A DNA stretch of 64,000 nt from Shimia_B sp038528385 (lineage in GTDB: Bacteria; Pseudomonadota; Alphaproteobacteria; Rhodobacterales; Rhodobacteraceae): positions 124,001-188,000 of the forward strand of contig JBCBET010000002.1 in the NCBI GenBank assembly GCA_038528385.1, read 5' to 3'. The notes beneath the pieces were generated by a model. It saw only the letters and a list, made by a program, of their open reading frames with translations, searched no databases and was not told the origin of the DNA. A program made the position numbers and the translations under genes. Shown piece by piece: positions 8,802 to 16,091 of the stretch. Within the stretch, counting starts at the first letter, position 1; every line of letters starts with the position of its first letter.

Positions 8802-10145
8802 ATGTTTCAACCCGTCTCCCTGCCGCTCTGGCTCTTCGTGCTCATCCTGCTCTTCGCGGTGGTGACGTTCGCGTCGCACTTCCTCTTTCCCAGTGTGCGC
8901 TGGTTCTTCCGCCGCCGCGCCGAGCGCGTGGTCGCCGAGCTCAACAAACGCCTAGAGCGGCCCATCGAACCCTTCAAGCTCGCCCGCCGCTACGACACCA
9001 TCCAGCGGCTCATCTACGACCCCGAGGTGGCCCAAGCGGTGATCGATCACGCCGCGGAGACCGGCGTGCGCGAGGACGTGGCCTTCGCCGAGGCCCGCGC
9101 CTTCGCCCAGGAGATCGTCCCCTCCTTCAGCGCCTCGGCCTATTTCCGCATCGGCACGCGCGGGGCGAAATGGCTGAGCCGGGCGCTCTACCGGGTGCGG
9201 CTCGCCCATTACGACGAGGCGCTGGGCGAGGTGAGCCCGGAGGCCACCGTCGTCTTCGTCATGAACCACCGCTCCAACATGGATTACGTGCTCGTCACCT
9301 ACCTCGCCTCCCAGCGCTCGGCGCTGAGCTACGCGGTGGGGGAATGGGCGCGGGTCTGGCCGCTCTCGCGGCTCATCCGCACCATGGGGGCCTATTTCAT
9401 CCGCCGCCGCTCGCGCTCCCCGCTCTACCGCAAGGTGCTGGCGCGCTACGTGAAAATGGCCACCGCCGCGGGCGTGACGCAGGCGATCTTTCCCGAGGGC
9501 GGGCTCAGCCTCGACGGGCGCACCGCGCCGCCCAAGATGGGGCTCCTGAACTACGTCATGGAGGGCGCGGCGGGCACGGAGCGCGACGTGGTCTTCGTGC
9601 CCGTGGCGCTCAACTACGACCGGGTGCTGGAGGACCGCATCCTCATGGCGGCTGGCGCCTCGGGCGAGCGGCGCTTCCGCGCGCGCATCTCGGTGGTGGC
9701 GGGCTTCGCGCTCAAGCAGCTCTGGCTGCGCCTCACGGGGCGCTATTACAAGTTCGGCTATGCGGCGGTGAGCTTTGGTCGGCCACTCTCGCTGACGTCC
9801 ATGGGCGAGGTCCCCACGGAGGCCGTGGCGGGCGAACTCATGGCACGGATCAACGCGGTCATCCCGGTCCTGCCGGTGCCGATCGTGGCCCGCGCGCTGC
9901 TCGACGGGGCGCGCGACCGCATCGCCGTGGAGCGCTACGCCGCATCGCTGGTCAAGCGAGCGCCGGAGGCGCATATCCACCTGCCGCGCAATTCGGTGGC
10001 CTATGCCGTGGAGGTGGGGCTGCGCAATCTGACGCTGCGCGAGGCGGTGCGGCAGGAGGATGGCGCGCTCGAGCTGACGGATGCCGCGCTCCTGACGTAC
10101 TACGCGGCCTCGATCGCGCATCACTTCCCCGAGGCGGTCCCGTGA
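8802..10145 (+). CDS. PlsC-domain acyltransferase (glycerol-3-phosphate acyltransferase-like)
   Basis: The 447-residue protein has an N-terminal hydrophobic segment (LPLWLFVLILLFAVVTFASH, about residues 6-25), so it is probably anchored in the inner membrane. It carries the acyltransferase HX4D motif in NHRSNMDYV near residue 152 and FPEGG near 230, which are the catalytic and glycerol-phosphate-binding blocks of the PlsC/PlsB family. It probably transfers an acyl chain to a glycerophosphate or lysophospholipid. It is longer than ordinary PlsC (about 240 aa), and the C-terminal third is not assigned. The frame stays open far upstream of 8802; the ATG giving MFQPVSLPLW is chosen because the preceding codons do not look coding and overlap ecm. 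The next gene starts 12 nt downstream. Confidence 0.85.
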   Translation: MFQPVSLPLWLFVLILLFAVVTFASHFLFPSVRWFFRRRAERVVAELNKRLERPIEPFKLARRYDTIQRLIYDPEVAQAVIDHAAETGVREDVAFAEARAFAQEIVPSFSASAYFRIGTRGAKWLSRALYRVRLAHYDEALGEVSPEATVVFVMNHRSNMDYVLVTYLASQRSALSYAVGEWARVWPLSRLIRTMGAYFIRRRSRSPLYRKVLARYVKMATAAGVTQAIFPEGGLSLDGRTAPPKMGLLNYVMEGAAGTERDVVFVPVALNYDRVLEDRILMAAGASGERRFRARISVVAGFALKQLWLRLTGRYYKFGYAAVSFGRPLSLTSMGEVPTEAVAGELMARINAVIPVLPVPIVARALLDGARDRIAVERYAASLVKRAPEAHIHLPRNSVAYAVEVGLRNLTLREAVRQEDGALELTDAALLTYYAASIAHHFPEAVP

Positions 10146-10157
10146 AGGAGGCCGGAC

Positions 10158-11300
10158 TTGGGCGATGACCGCGTTGAAATCGTCCACCTCGCGGGGGTGA
10201 GGCTCGATCCCGCATGCGGCCTCCTGCGCCGTTGGACGCGGGCCGAGGCGCTCCGGGACGCGGATTACACCGACAATTACGACCGCCGGACGCTGGTCTA
10301 TGACTGCTTCTGGCATCCGGTGCGACGGGCGCATGTCTTCGTCGCGCCGCCCTTTCTGAACCTGTGGCGACCCTTCCGGCGGGGCCTGTCGCATGACGGG
10401 CAGCCTGCACGGGGCGCGCGGCGGCGGTTCTATACCCGCTCCGAACAGGTGGTGCTGCCGGGCGCCGCGGGTGCGCTCGCGGTGGGGCTGGGCGGCGCGA
10501 CCTACGAGGTCCCCGTCCGGGCCTGGCAGGCGCCCCGATTTGCCGGGCTCGATTGCATCTTCACGATGAACAAGGACAACGATCTGGACTGGATCCGGGC
10601 CTGGGCCGCGCATCATATCGCTCGGCACGGGGCCGAGGGCGTGGTGATCTTCGACAATGGATCGACGGCCTACGGCCTTGAGGAGCTGGCCGCGACGCTG
10701 CGCGGGGTGCCGGGGCTGAAGGCGGGGCTCGTCTACGCGGTACCGTTCCCCTACGGCCCGCGCCGCTCTCGCATCGGCAGGCTGGAGCGGGGGGCGAAAT
10801 TCCTGCAATCGGCGACGCTCAATCTCGCACGGGTGGATGCGCTGGCCCGCGCGCGGGGCGTGCTCAACGTGGATATCGACGAGGTGGTCGCCGGGCCCGC
10901 CGGCATCAGTATCTTCGAGGCGGCGCGGGCGCACTGGCTCGGTCTCGTATCCTTCGACGGGGAATGGATCTATCCCGCGCCCGGAGCCGCGTGGCCCGCG
11001 CCGCAGGCGGCCCATTCCCACCGCGTGACCCCGCGGAATTCCTGCAGCACCAAGTGGTGCGTGGTGCCCGGGCGCGGCTTCGGCCGCGGCTTGCAATGGG
11101 ACGTGCACCGCATCGGCGGCGGGCTGCAGCACCTGCTGGCCCGCGACGATCGGTTCGAGCGGCTCCATTGCCGGGCCTGTTCGACGGGCTGGAAGGCGGG
11201 CCGGATGCAACCGCCCACAGGCGCGCTGCGGCATGATCCGGGCCTCGAGGCGGTGTTCGATGCCGGGCCGGTGGCGGGGCGGCTCGACAGGGCGGTGTGA
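10158..11300 (+). CDS. Putative glycosyltransferase, family 2/92-like
   Basis: The 380-residue protein carries a nucleotide-sugar transferase-like core. CIFTMNKDNDLDWIRAWAAHH at about 135-155 and VVIFDNGST at about 163-171 resemble the N-terminal blocks of glycosyltransferases annotated as family 2 or 92 (DUF23-like). NVDIDEVV near 237 supplies a DxD-type metal site. The start is a TTG at 10158, chosen because a strong ribosome site (AAGGAGG) sits 6 nt before it and overlaps the stop of the acyltransferase gene. This implies translational coupling. The likely substrate is a lipid or surface glycan, by inference from the acyltransferase partner. Confidence 0.7.
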   Translation: MGDDRVEIVHLAGVRLDPACGLLRRWTRAEALRDADYTDNYDRRTLVYDCFWHPVRRAHVFVAPPFLNLWRPFRRGLSHDGQPARGARRRFYTRSEQVVLPGAAGALAVGLGGATYEVPVRAWQAPRFAGLDCIFTMNKDNDLDWIRAWAAHHIARHGAEGVVIFDNGSTAYGLEELAATLRGVPGLKAGLVYAVPFPYGPRRSRIGRLERGAKFLQSATLNLARVDALARARGVLNVDIDEVVAGPAGISIFEAARAHWLGLVSFDGEWIYPAPGAAWPAPQAAHSHRVTPRNSCSTKWCVVPGRGFGRGLQWDVHRIGGGLQHLLARDDRFERLHCRACSTGWKAGRMQPPTGALRHDPGLEAVFDAGPVAGRLDRAV

Positions 11301-11371
11301 CGTCACCCGGGGGCCCCGATCGCGCCGCGCCGCAGAAGCAACAAAATTTCAAAATGCACAATGTGAAGGTT

Positions 11372-11381
11372 GCAATATTGC
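11372..11381. promoter_or_regulatory. Palindrome GCAATATTGC in AT-rich ccr upstream region
   Basis: The perfect 10-bp palindrome lies in the only AT-rich stretch (about 11338-11381) of the ccr upstream region, about 75 bp before the ATG. TTGCAA at 11370-11375 could also serve as a -35 element. GCAA/TTGC half-sites resemble those bound by RamB/ScfR-type regulators of acyl-CoA metabolism, as recalled from the literature. Regulation by such a protein is inference. Confidence 0.4.
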
Positions 11382-11405
11382 GTGAGGGGCTCTAGCACGG
11401 CAACA

Positions 11406-11431
11406 CCGCAGCGCGCGATTCTGCGCTGCGG
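11406..11431 (+). promoter_or_regulatory. Leader hairpin ahead of ccr ribosome site
   Basis: CCGCAGCGC (11406-11414) and GCGCTGCGG (11423-11431) are perfect inverted arms around an 8-nt loop. The hairpin ends 12 nt before the AAGGAGA ribosome site of ccr. If transcription starts near the AT-rich block, this stem lies in the mRNA leader and could stabilise it or modulate translation. Alternatively it is a DNA operator. Confidence 0.5.
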
Positions 11432-11456
11432 CGTCAGTTGTCGAAGGAGACCCACC

Positions 11457-12746
11457 ATGGCGCTCGATGCCCAGGAGACCGTTTTCACCTACGAGGCCCC
11501 GGAGAAGGATCTCTACGAGGTGGGCGAAATGCCCCCCATGGGTTTCGTGCCCCAGCAGATGTACGCCTGGACCATCCGCCGGGAGCGCCACGGTGAACCG
11601 GACAAGGCCTTCGAGGTGGAAGTGGTGGACGTGCCGGAGCTCGATTCAAACGAGGTGCTGGTGCTCGTGATGGCCGCCGGCGTGAACTACAACGGTGTCT
11701 GGGCGGGCCTGGGGCAGCCGATCTCTCCCTTCGACGGGCACGGCGCACCCTACCATATCGCGGGCTCCGACGCCTCCGGCATCGTCTGGGCCGTGGGTGA
11801 TAAAGTGAAGCGCTGGAAGGTGGGCGACGAGGTCGTCATCCATTGCAACCAGGACGACGGCGACGACGAGGAATGCAACGGCGGCGACCCGATGTATTCC
11901 ACCTCCCAGCGGATCTGGGGCTACGAGACGCCCAACGGCTCCTTCGCGCAGTTCACCAACGTGCAGTCTCAGCAGCTGATGCCGCGCCCCAAGCACCTGA
12001 GCTGGGAAGAGGCGGCCTGCTACACGCTGACCCTCGCCACGGCCTACCGGATGCTCTTCGGCCACGAGCCCCATGACCTGAAGCCCGGCCAGAACGTGCT
12101 CGTCTGGGGCGCGTCGGGGGGCCTCGGCTCCTATGCGATCCAGCTCATCAACACGGCCGGTGCGAACGCCATCGGCGTGATCTCCGATGAATCGAAGCGC
12201 GACTTCGTCATGGGCCTCGGCGCCAAGGGCGTGCTCAACCGCAAGGATTTCAAGTGCTGGGGGCAACTGCCCACCGTGAACACGCCCGAATACGCCGAAT
12301 GGTTCAAGGAAGCGCGCAAGTTCGGCAAGGCCATCTGGGACATCACCGGCAAGGGCCAGAATGTCGACATGGTGTTCGAGCACCCCGGCGAGAGCACGTT
12401 CCCGGTCTCCACCTTCGTGTGCAAGAAGGGCGGCATGGTGGTGATCTGCGCGGGCACGACCGGTTTCAACTGCACGTTCGATGTCCGCTACATGTGGATG
12501 CACCAGAAGCGCCTTCAGGGCTCGCACTTCGCCCATCTCAAGCAGGCGTCCGCGGCCAACAAGCTCATGGTGGAGCGCCGCCTCGACCCGTGCATGTCGG
12601 AGGTGTTCCCCTGGGCAGAGATCCCCGAGGCGCACATGAAGATGCTCCGCAACGAGCACAAGCCCGGCAACATGAGCGTGCTGGTGCAGGCGCCGGAGAC
12701 GGGGCTGCGCACGCTGGAGGATGTGCTCTCCCACGCAAAGAGCTGA
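11457..12746 (+). CDS. ccr: Crotonyl-CoA carboxylase/reductase
   Basis: The 429-residue protein is a medium-chain dehydrogenase/reductase that reductively carboxylates crotonyl-CoA to ethylmalonyl-CoA using NADPH and CO2, the committing step of the ethylmalonyl-CoA pathway. It shows the family hallmarks VNYNGVWAGLGQP, HIAGSDASGIVW, the nucleotide-binding loop LVWGASGGLGSYAIQL near residues 222-237, VFEHPGEST and GTTGFNCTFDVRYMWMHQKR. The length matches the family (about 430). The ATG at 11457 is preceded by AAGGAGA. The gene stands alone between its own AT-rich promoter region and a strong intrinsic terminator, so it is probably monocistronic. It works with ecm, divergently placed at 6.7-8.6 kb. 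Confidence 0.97.
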   Translation: MALDAQETVFTYEAPEKDLYEVGEMPPMGFVPQQMYAWTIRRERHGEPDKAFEVEVVDVPELDSNEVLVLVMAAGVNYNGVWAGLGQPISPFDGHGAPYHIAGSDASGIVWAVGDKVKRWKVGDEVVIHCNQDDGDDEECNGGDPMYSTSQRIWGYETPNGSFAQFTNVQSQQLMPRPKHLSWEEAACYTLTLATAYRMLFGHEPHDLKPGQNVLVWGASGGLGSYAIQLINTAGANAIGVISDESKRDFVMGLGAKGVLNRKDFKCWGQLPTVNTPEYAEWFKEARKFGKAIWDITGKGQNVDMVFEHPGESTFPVSTFVCKKGGMVVICAGTTGFNCTFDVRYMWMHQKRLQGSHFAHLKQASAANKLMVERRLDPCMSEVFPWAEIPEAHMKMLRNEHKPGNMSVLVQAPETGLRTLEDVLSHAKS

Positions 12747-12772
12747 GCGCGCGACTCACCCCGTGAGAGAAG

Positions 12773-12800
12773 GCCGCCGGGCATCTCCGGCGGCTTTTTT
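12773..12800 (+). terminator. Intrinsic terminator of ccr
   Basis: GCCGCCGG (12773-12780) and CCGGCGGC (12787-12794) form a perfect 8-bp stem with a 6-nt loop, followed directly by six T residues (12795-12800). It lies 27 nt after the ccr stop codon. Confidence 0.95.
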
Positions 12801-12905
12801 GCGGGGAGGCGGGGGATTTCAGGCGCTTGGTGCGGGCGCTCTCGCCGGAACCGGGGAGGTTAAAAGCGCGAATGGTGCAAAAACAACATACAGGCTAGGG
12901 TTGTG

Positions 12906-12921
12906 TTAAGACTCTGTTAAC
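12906..12921 (+). promoter_or_regulatory. CtrA-type binding site upstream of the luxR module
   Basis: TTAAGACTCTGTTAAC matches the CtrA consensus TTAA-N7-TTAAC without mismatch (TTAA 12906-12909, seven-base spacer, TTAAC 12917-12921). A further TTAA follows at 12928-12931. The site lies 37 bp before the ATG of the small gene that overlaps luxR, in an AT-rich stretch after the ccr terminator. CtrA is the cell-cycle/motility/gene-transfer-agent response regulator of alphaproteobacteria. Binding is inferred from the motif. Confidence 0.7.
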
Positions 12922-12957
12922 TTCCCTTAATGAGGGTGCCCCTTGGAGACGAAGTGG

Positions 12958-13164
12958 ATGATCGACGTACTCGGTGACCTCCGGGCCTTCGCGGACAAGA
13001 ACGGGATGCCGTTGCTTGGCCGCCAGCTCGAGGAGACCATCGAGGTTGCCCATACCGAGATGTCCCGGACGGCAAGGGGAGACCGCCTCGCGGTGGTGCG
13101 TGACACGGATGGAGCAACTCAGACAGCGGTTCATCGAAAAGCTGGAATCCGCTCGGACCCTTGA
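12958..13164 (+). CDS. Small 68-residue protein of unknown function, overlaps luxR
   Basis: The 68-codon frame begins MIDVLGDLRAFADKNG with a GGAG ribosome site 9 nt before the ATG. An in-frame TTG at 12943 is possible but would lack a ribosome site. The first 45 or so codons show GC-rich third positions and a likely amphipathic helix (LGRQLEETIEVAHTEMSR). After about codon 50 the third positions become ordinary, exactly where the luxR frame begins inside it. The gene overlaps luxR by 56 nt and would be cotranscribed from the CtrA-box promoter. I do not recognise a named family, though small proteins of this kind before luxR genes recur in Rhodobacterales as I recall. Confidence 0.6.
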   Translation: MIDVLGDLRAFADKNGMPLLGRQLEETIEVAHTEMSRTARGDRLAVVRDTDGATQTAVHRKAGIRSDP

Positions 13165-13822
13165 GCATCTCCAGGAGCGCGCGCAGGCGCTCCGGCAGTA
13201 TTACGCGGTCGATCACATCGTCTATCACTGGGTCTCCTCGAAGGGGGAGCAATATGGCTGCGGGACCTATTCGGAGGCCTGGCGCAGCCGCTATCTCGAA
13301 AAGGATTACCTGCGCGTGGACCCGGTCGTCATCGGCTGCTACGCGCGGTTCCACCCGGTGGACTGGAAGCGGCTCGACTGGAGCGCGCGGGCCGCGCGGG
13401 ACTTCTTTCGCGACGCCGTCGCCCACGGGGTCGGCAACCAGGGCTTCTCGATCCCGATCCGCGGTCCCAACGGGCAGTTCGCCCTCTTCACCGTCAACCA
13501 TTCTTGCACCGACGCCGAATGGGACAGCTTCTGCGACACCCACCGCCGGGAGCTCATCCTCGTGGCGCATATCTTCAACCAGAAGGCGCTCGAATTCGAG
13601 GGGATCGCCGAACGCGGCCCGCGCAAGGGCCTCTCCCCGCGGGAGGTGGACGCGATGACGCTCCTGGCCGTGGGCTACAGCCGCGCGCAGGTGGCCCAGA
13701 GCCTCTCCATTTCCGAGCATACTTTGCGTGTCTACATCGAAAGCGCCCGCTTCAAGCTCGGCGCGATGAACACCACCCATGCCGTCGCCCGCGCCATGCA
13801 GCAGGGCTACATCGTGGTCTGA
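13109..13822 (+). CDS. LuxR-family quorum-sensing transcriptional regulator
   Basis: The 237-residue protein has an autoinducer-binding domain (about 20-160) and a C-terminal LuxR HTH (about 172-237; GLSPREVDAMTLLAVGYSRA then ISEHTLRVYIESARFKLG). The acyl-homoserine-lactone pocket is intact: Trp58, Tyr62, Asp71, Pro72 and Trp86 keep exactly the spacing of TraR 57/61/70/71/85, and a glycine follows in GNQGF. It should therefore bind an AHL. The ATG at 13109 gives the normal family length and lies inside the upstream small gene, so translation is probably coupled. No luxI is adjacent; the synthase at 25.8 kb is the only candidate partner in the window. Confidence 0.92.
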   Translation: MEQLRQRFIEKLESARTLEHLQERAQALRQYYAVDHIVYHWVSSKGEQYGCGTYSEAWRSRYLEKDYLRVDPVVIGCYARFHPVDWKRLDWSARAARDFFRDAVAHGVGNQGFSIPIRGPNGQFALFTVNHSCTDAEWDSFCDTHRRELILVAHIFNQKALEFEGIAERGPRKGLSPREVDAMTLLAVGYSRAQVAQSLSISEHTLRVYIESARFKLGAMNTTHAVARAMQQGYIVV

Positions 13823-13877
13823 TCCTACCCCCGCGCCGCGCCGTGCTACACTCTCCCCAGCGGAGAGGAGGAGCGCA

Positions 13878-14105
13878 GTGAAACGGCCCGCCCATGCCAT
13901 GCCGCAGGCGGTTCTGGCCGCGCTCGAGGAACGGGGCCTGCGGGCCCGTTACGACGCACGCCCCTGGTACCAGCGCAACGACTATCTCGGCTGGATCGCC
14001 CGCGCGAAGCGGGAGGCGACGCGGCAAAAGCGGCTCGCGCAGATGCTCGACGAATTGGAGGCCGGGGACGTCTACATGAAGATGGCCTGGCGGCCGAAGC
14101 GCTGA
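13878..14105 (+). CDS. YdeI/OmpD-associated family small protein
   Basis: The 75-residue protein starts with GTG at 13878, 6 nt after GAGGAGG. The block WYQRNDYLGWIARAKREATR followed by RLAQMLDELEAGDVYMKMAWRPKR matches the C-terminal part of the YdeI/OmpD-associated (bacteriocin-protection) family, which in Escherichia coli is about 130 residues long. Here only this conserved half is present, as in other compact alphaproteobacterial versions. No enzymatic role is established. It sits between luxR and the nfuA-like gene. Confidence 0.7.
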   Translation: MKRPAHAMPQAVLAALEERGLRARYDARPWYQRNDYLGWIARAKREATRQKRLAQMLDELEAGDVYMKMAWRPKR

Positions 14106-14155
14106 GCGCGCCTGCCGCGTCCGCCTGCCGCCCGCCGCCACACCCCCCGCCGGGC

Positions 14156-14172
14156 TTTAGAATAATTCTAAA
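14156..14172. promoter_or_regulatory. Irr-type iron control element upstream of nfuA-like gene
   Basis: TTTAGAATAATTCTAAA is a perfect 17-bp inverted repeat and matches the alphaproteobacterial Irr box (TTTAGAA-N3-TTCTAAA, as recalled). It lies immediately upstream of a possible promoter: TTGACC (14176-14181) and CATATC (14199-14204), 17 bp apart. The nfuA-like start codon is at 14232. Irr responds to haem/iron status, which fits control of an Fe-S scaffold. Whether it activates or represses cannot be read from position alone. Confidence 0.8.
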
Positions 14173-14231
14173 CTCTTGACCGCCCGCCCCGAAATCCGCA
14201 TATCAGACAGGCCATTCCGAGGAGGTGCGCG

Positions 14232-14795
14232 ATGTTCATCCAGACCGAAGCCACGCCCAACCCGTCCACCGTGAAATTCCTGCCCGGGCAGACCGTGCTC
14301 GAGACCGGCACCGCCGATTTCGCCTCGCCCGAGGCCGCCGAGGCCTCGCCGCTGGCGGCGCGCATCTTCAAGGTGGCGGGCGTCACCAACGTCTTTCTCG
14401 GCTACGATTTCGCCTCCGTCACCAAGACCGACGGGGCCGAGTGGGACGACATCAAGCCCGCCATCCTCGGCGCGGTCATGGAGCATTTCAGCTCCGGCGA
14501 CCCGGTCATGTCGGGCGAGGCCGACGCCGCCTCGGGCCATGCCGATTTCGACGGCGAGGACGCCCATGTGGTGGGCCAGATCAAGGAGCTCCTCGACACC
14601 CGCGTGCGGCCCGCCGTGGCCCAGGACGGCGGCGACATCACCTTCCACGGCTTCGACCGCGGGGTGGTCTACCTGCACATGCAGGGCGCCTGCGCAGGCT
14701 GCCCGTCCTCAACGCTCACGCTGAAGATGGGCATCGAGAACCTCTTGCGCCACTACATCCCCGAAGTGGCGGAGGTGCGCCCCGTCGTCGCCTGA
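14232..14795 (+). CDS. NifU/NfuA-type iron-sulfur cluster scaffold protein
   Basis: The 187-residue protein has an N-terminal Nfu_N domain (MFIQTEATPNPSTVKFLPGQ, about 1-90) and a C-terminal NifU domain (about 110-187) with the cluster-ligating pair in GACAGCPSS (Cys-x2-Cys). Such proteins carry 4Fe-4S clusters to apo-enzymes, and the N-terminal domain directs targeting. Its length equals that of alphaproteobacterial NfuA-like proteins. GAGGAGG lies 7 nt before the ATG. The Irr box and promoter directly upstream indicate iron regulation. Confidence 0.93.
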   Translation: MFIQTEATPNPSTVKFLPGQTVLETGTADFASPEAAEASPLAARIFKVAGVTNVFLGYDFASVTKTDGAEWDDIKPAILGAVMEHFSSGDPVMSGEADAASGHADFDGEDAHVVGQIKELLDTRVRPAVAQDGGDITFHGFDRGVVYLHMQGACAGCPSSTLTLKMGIENLLRHYIPEVAEVRPVVA

Positions 14796-14818
14796 GTTTC
14801 GCGGCGAAACATCAAGCG

Positions 14819-14834
14819 ATAACAATGCGTTAAC
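14819..14834 (+). promoter_or_regulatory. Degenerate CtrA-like site before tsaB
   Basis: ATAACAATGCGTTAAC differs from TTAA-N7-TTAAC by one base in the first half-site. It lies 28 bp before the tsaB start codon in the short nfuA-tsaB spacer. One mismatch in such a short motif could be chance, so this is recorded as a weak candidate. Confidence 0.25.
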
Positions 14835-14861
14835 CTCAGACGCGCGCGGTGGTGCAAGACC

Positions 14862-15545
14862 ATGTCAACCTCTCGTCCCATCGTGCTCGCCTTCGACACG
14901 TCTGGCCCCTTCGTGCGGGCCGCGCTCCAAGCGAGCCACGCACACACGCACGCGCGGCATGAGGACATGGCCCGCGGGCAGGCGGAGCGCTTGCCGGTCC
15001 TTTGCGAGGAGCTTCTGGCGGAGGCGGAGCTGTCCTGGCGCGACATCGACGGGATCGTCGTCTGCGTCGGGCCGGGCAATTTCACCGGGATCCGCATCGC
15101 TGTGGCCTTTGCGCGGGGGCTCGGCCTCGCCCTCGGCTGCGATGTCCACGGCATCTCGACCTTCCAGCTTATCAACACGGATCTCTCCGGGCGGCAGCTC
15201 TGCTCGGTCGCGGCCCCGGCGGGCAAATGCTACTTGCAGGTGCTGCGGTTCGGGGTGCCCGTCACGGACGCCGTCCTCGTCACCCCGGGGGAGGACCACA
15301 AGGTCTATGACCAGCCGGCGATGAGCGTCACGGGCCACCGGGCCGAAGAGATCGCGGCCGTGCGGGGTTTGCTCGTCCACCCGCCGCGGACACTCCCATA
15401 TCCCGAGGATTACGCGGCGCTCATCCCGCAGACGGCGTTGCGCCTCCTCGGGGAGGGTAAGGCGCTCGGCCCGGCAAAGCCGCTCTATGTCAAACCCGCC
15501 GATGCCGCGCCGCCCAAGGACGCGCCGCCGGTGCTCATTGACTGA
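14862..15545 (+). CDS. tsaB: tRNA threonylcarbamoyladenosine biosynthesis protein TsaB
   Basis: The 227-residue protein has the ASKHA-fold N-terminus VLAFDTSGPFVRAAL and the diagnostic GPGNFTGIRIAVAFARGLGL near residues 70-89. TsaB partners TsaD and TsaE in making t6A at position 37 of ANN-decoding tRNAs. Family length is 220-240. It overlaps rimI by 8 nt, the common tsaB-rimI pairing. Confidence 0.93.
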   Translation: MSTSRPIVLAFDTSGPFVRAALQASHAHTHARHEDMARGQAERLPVLCEELLAEAELSWRDIDGIVVCVGPGNFTGIRIAVAFARGLGLALGCDVHGISTFQLINTDLSGRQLCSVAAPAGKCYLQVLRFGVPVTDAVLVTPGEDHKVYDQPAMSVTGHRAEEIAAVRGLLVHPPRTLPYPEDYAALIPQTALRLLGEGKALGPAKPLYVKPADAAPPKDAPPVLID

Positions 15546-15957
15546 CGCGGCCACGCTCGAGGCGCTGCACAGCCGCGCCTTCGGCCATCCCGGCGCCCAT
15601 GGCTGGCGCGCGGGCGATTTCGAGACGGCCTTGACCGACCCGGGCTTCGTCGTGTGCGCAAGAGAAGACGGATACGCGGTGGCGCGCCGGGTGCTCGACG
15701 AAGCGGAGCTCCTGCTCATCGCCGTGGTGCCGGAGGCGCGCCGGAGCGGGGTGGCGACGGCGCTCCTCGACGCGCTCGCAGCCGCGCTGCGCGCGGAGGG
15801 CGTCACGCGGCTCCTGCTCGAGGTGATGGAGGCCAATGAGGGCGCGGTGGCGTTCTACCGCGCGCGGGGGTTTCGGGAAACGGGACGCCGCGCGGGCTAC
15901 TACGGACGCGGCACCGGGCACGACGCGCAGCTCTTTGAAAAGCCGCTCAATACCTGA
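15538..15957 (+). CDS. rimI: RimI-like GNAT N-acetyltransferase
   Basis: The 139-residue protein (counting from TTG at 15538) is a GNAT acetyltransferase with the acetyl-CoA loop VVPEARRSGVATALLDALAA and the C-terminal EVMEANEGAVAFYRARGFRE block. RimI acetylates the N-terminal alanine of ribosomal protein S18. The tsaB context supports RimI over a generic GNAT. The TTG overlaps the tsaB end; an in-frame ATG at 15502 would add 12 residues of poor similarity, so the start is uncertain. Confidence 0.8.
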   Translation: MTDAATLEALHSRAFGHPGAHGWRAGDFETALTDPGFVVCAREDGYAVARRVLDEAELLLIAVVPEARRSGVATALLDALAAALRAEGVTRLLLEVMEANEGAVAFYRARGFRETGRRAGYYGRGTGHDAQLFEKPLNT

Positions 15958-16091
15958 CCACGGGCCGTCAGATGGGCCGGATTGACGCGAGAATCCGGTT
16001 GACGCCCCGCGCCCCCTAGGCTGAACTTCCCGGCAGATCACAAGATCACCGGGCGCGCGCTGCTGCGTGCCGGTCCAACAGGGGAACTAGA

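Noticed and set aside
11298..11305. TGACGTCA palindrome at the glycosyltransferase stop
   Set aside because: An 8-bp palindrome overlapping a stop codon is not significant on its own.
8952..11306. 784-codon minus-strand frame opposite the acyltransferase and glycosyltransferase
   Set aside because: Same artefact: antisense to two genes with clear motifs and coupled ribosome site.
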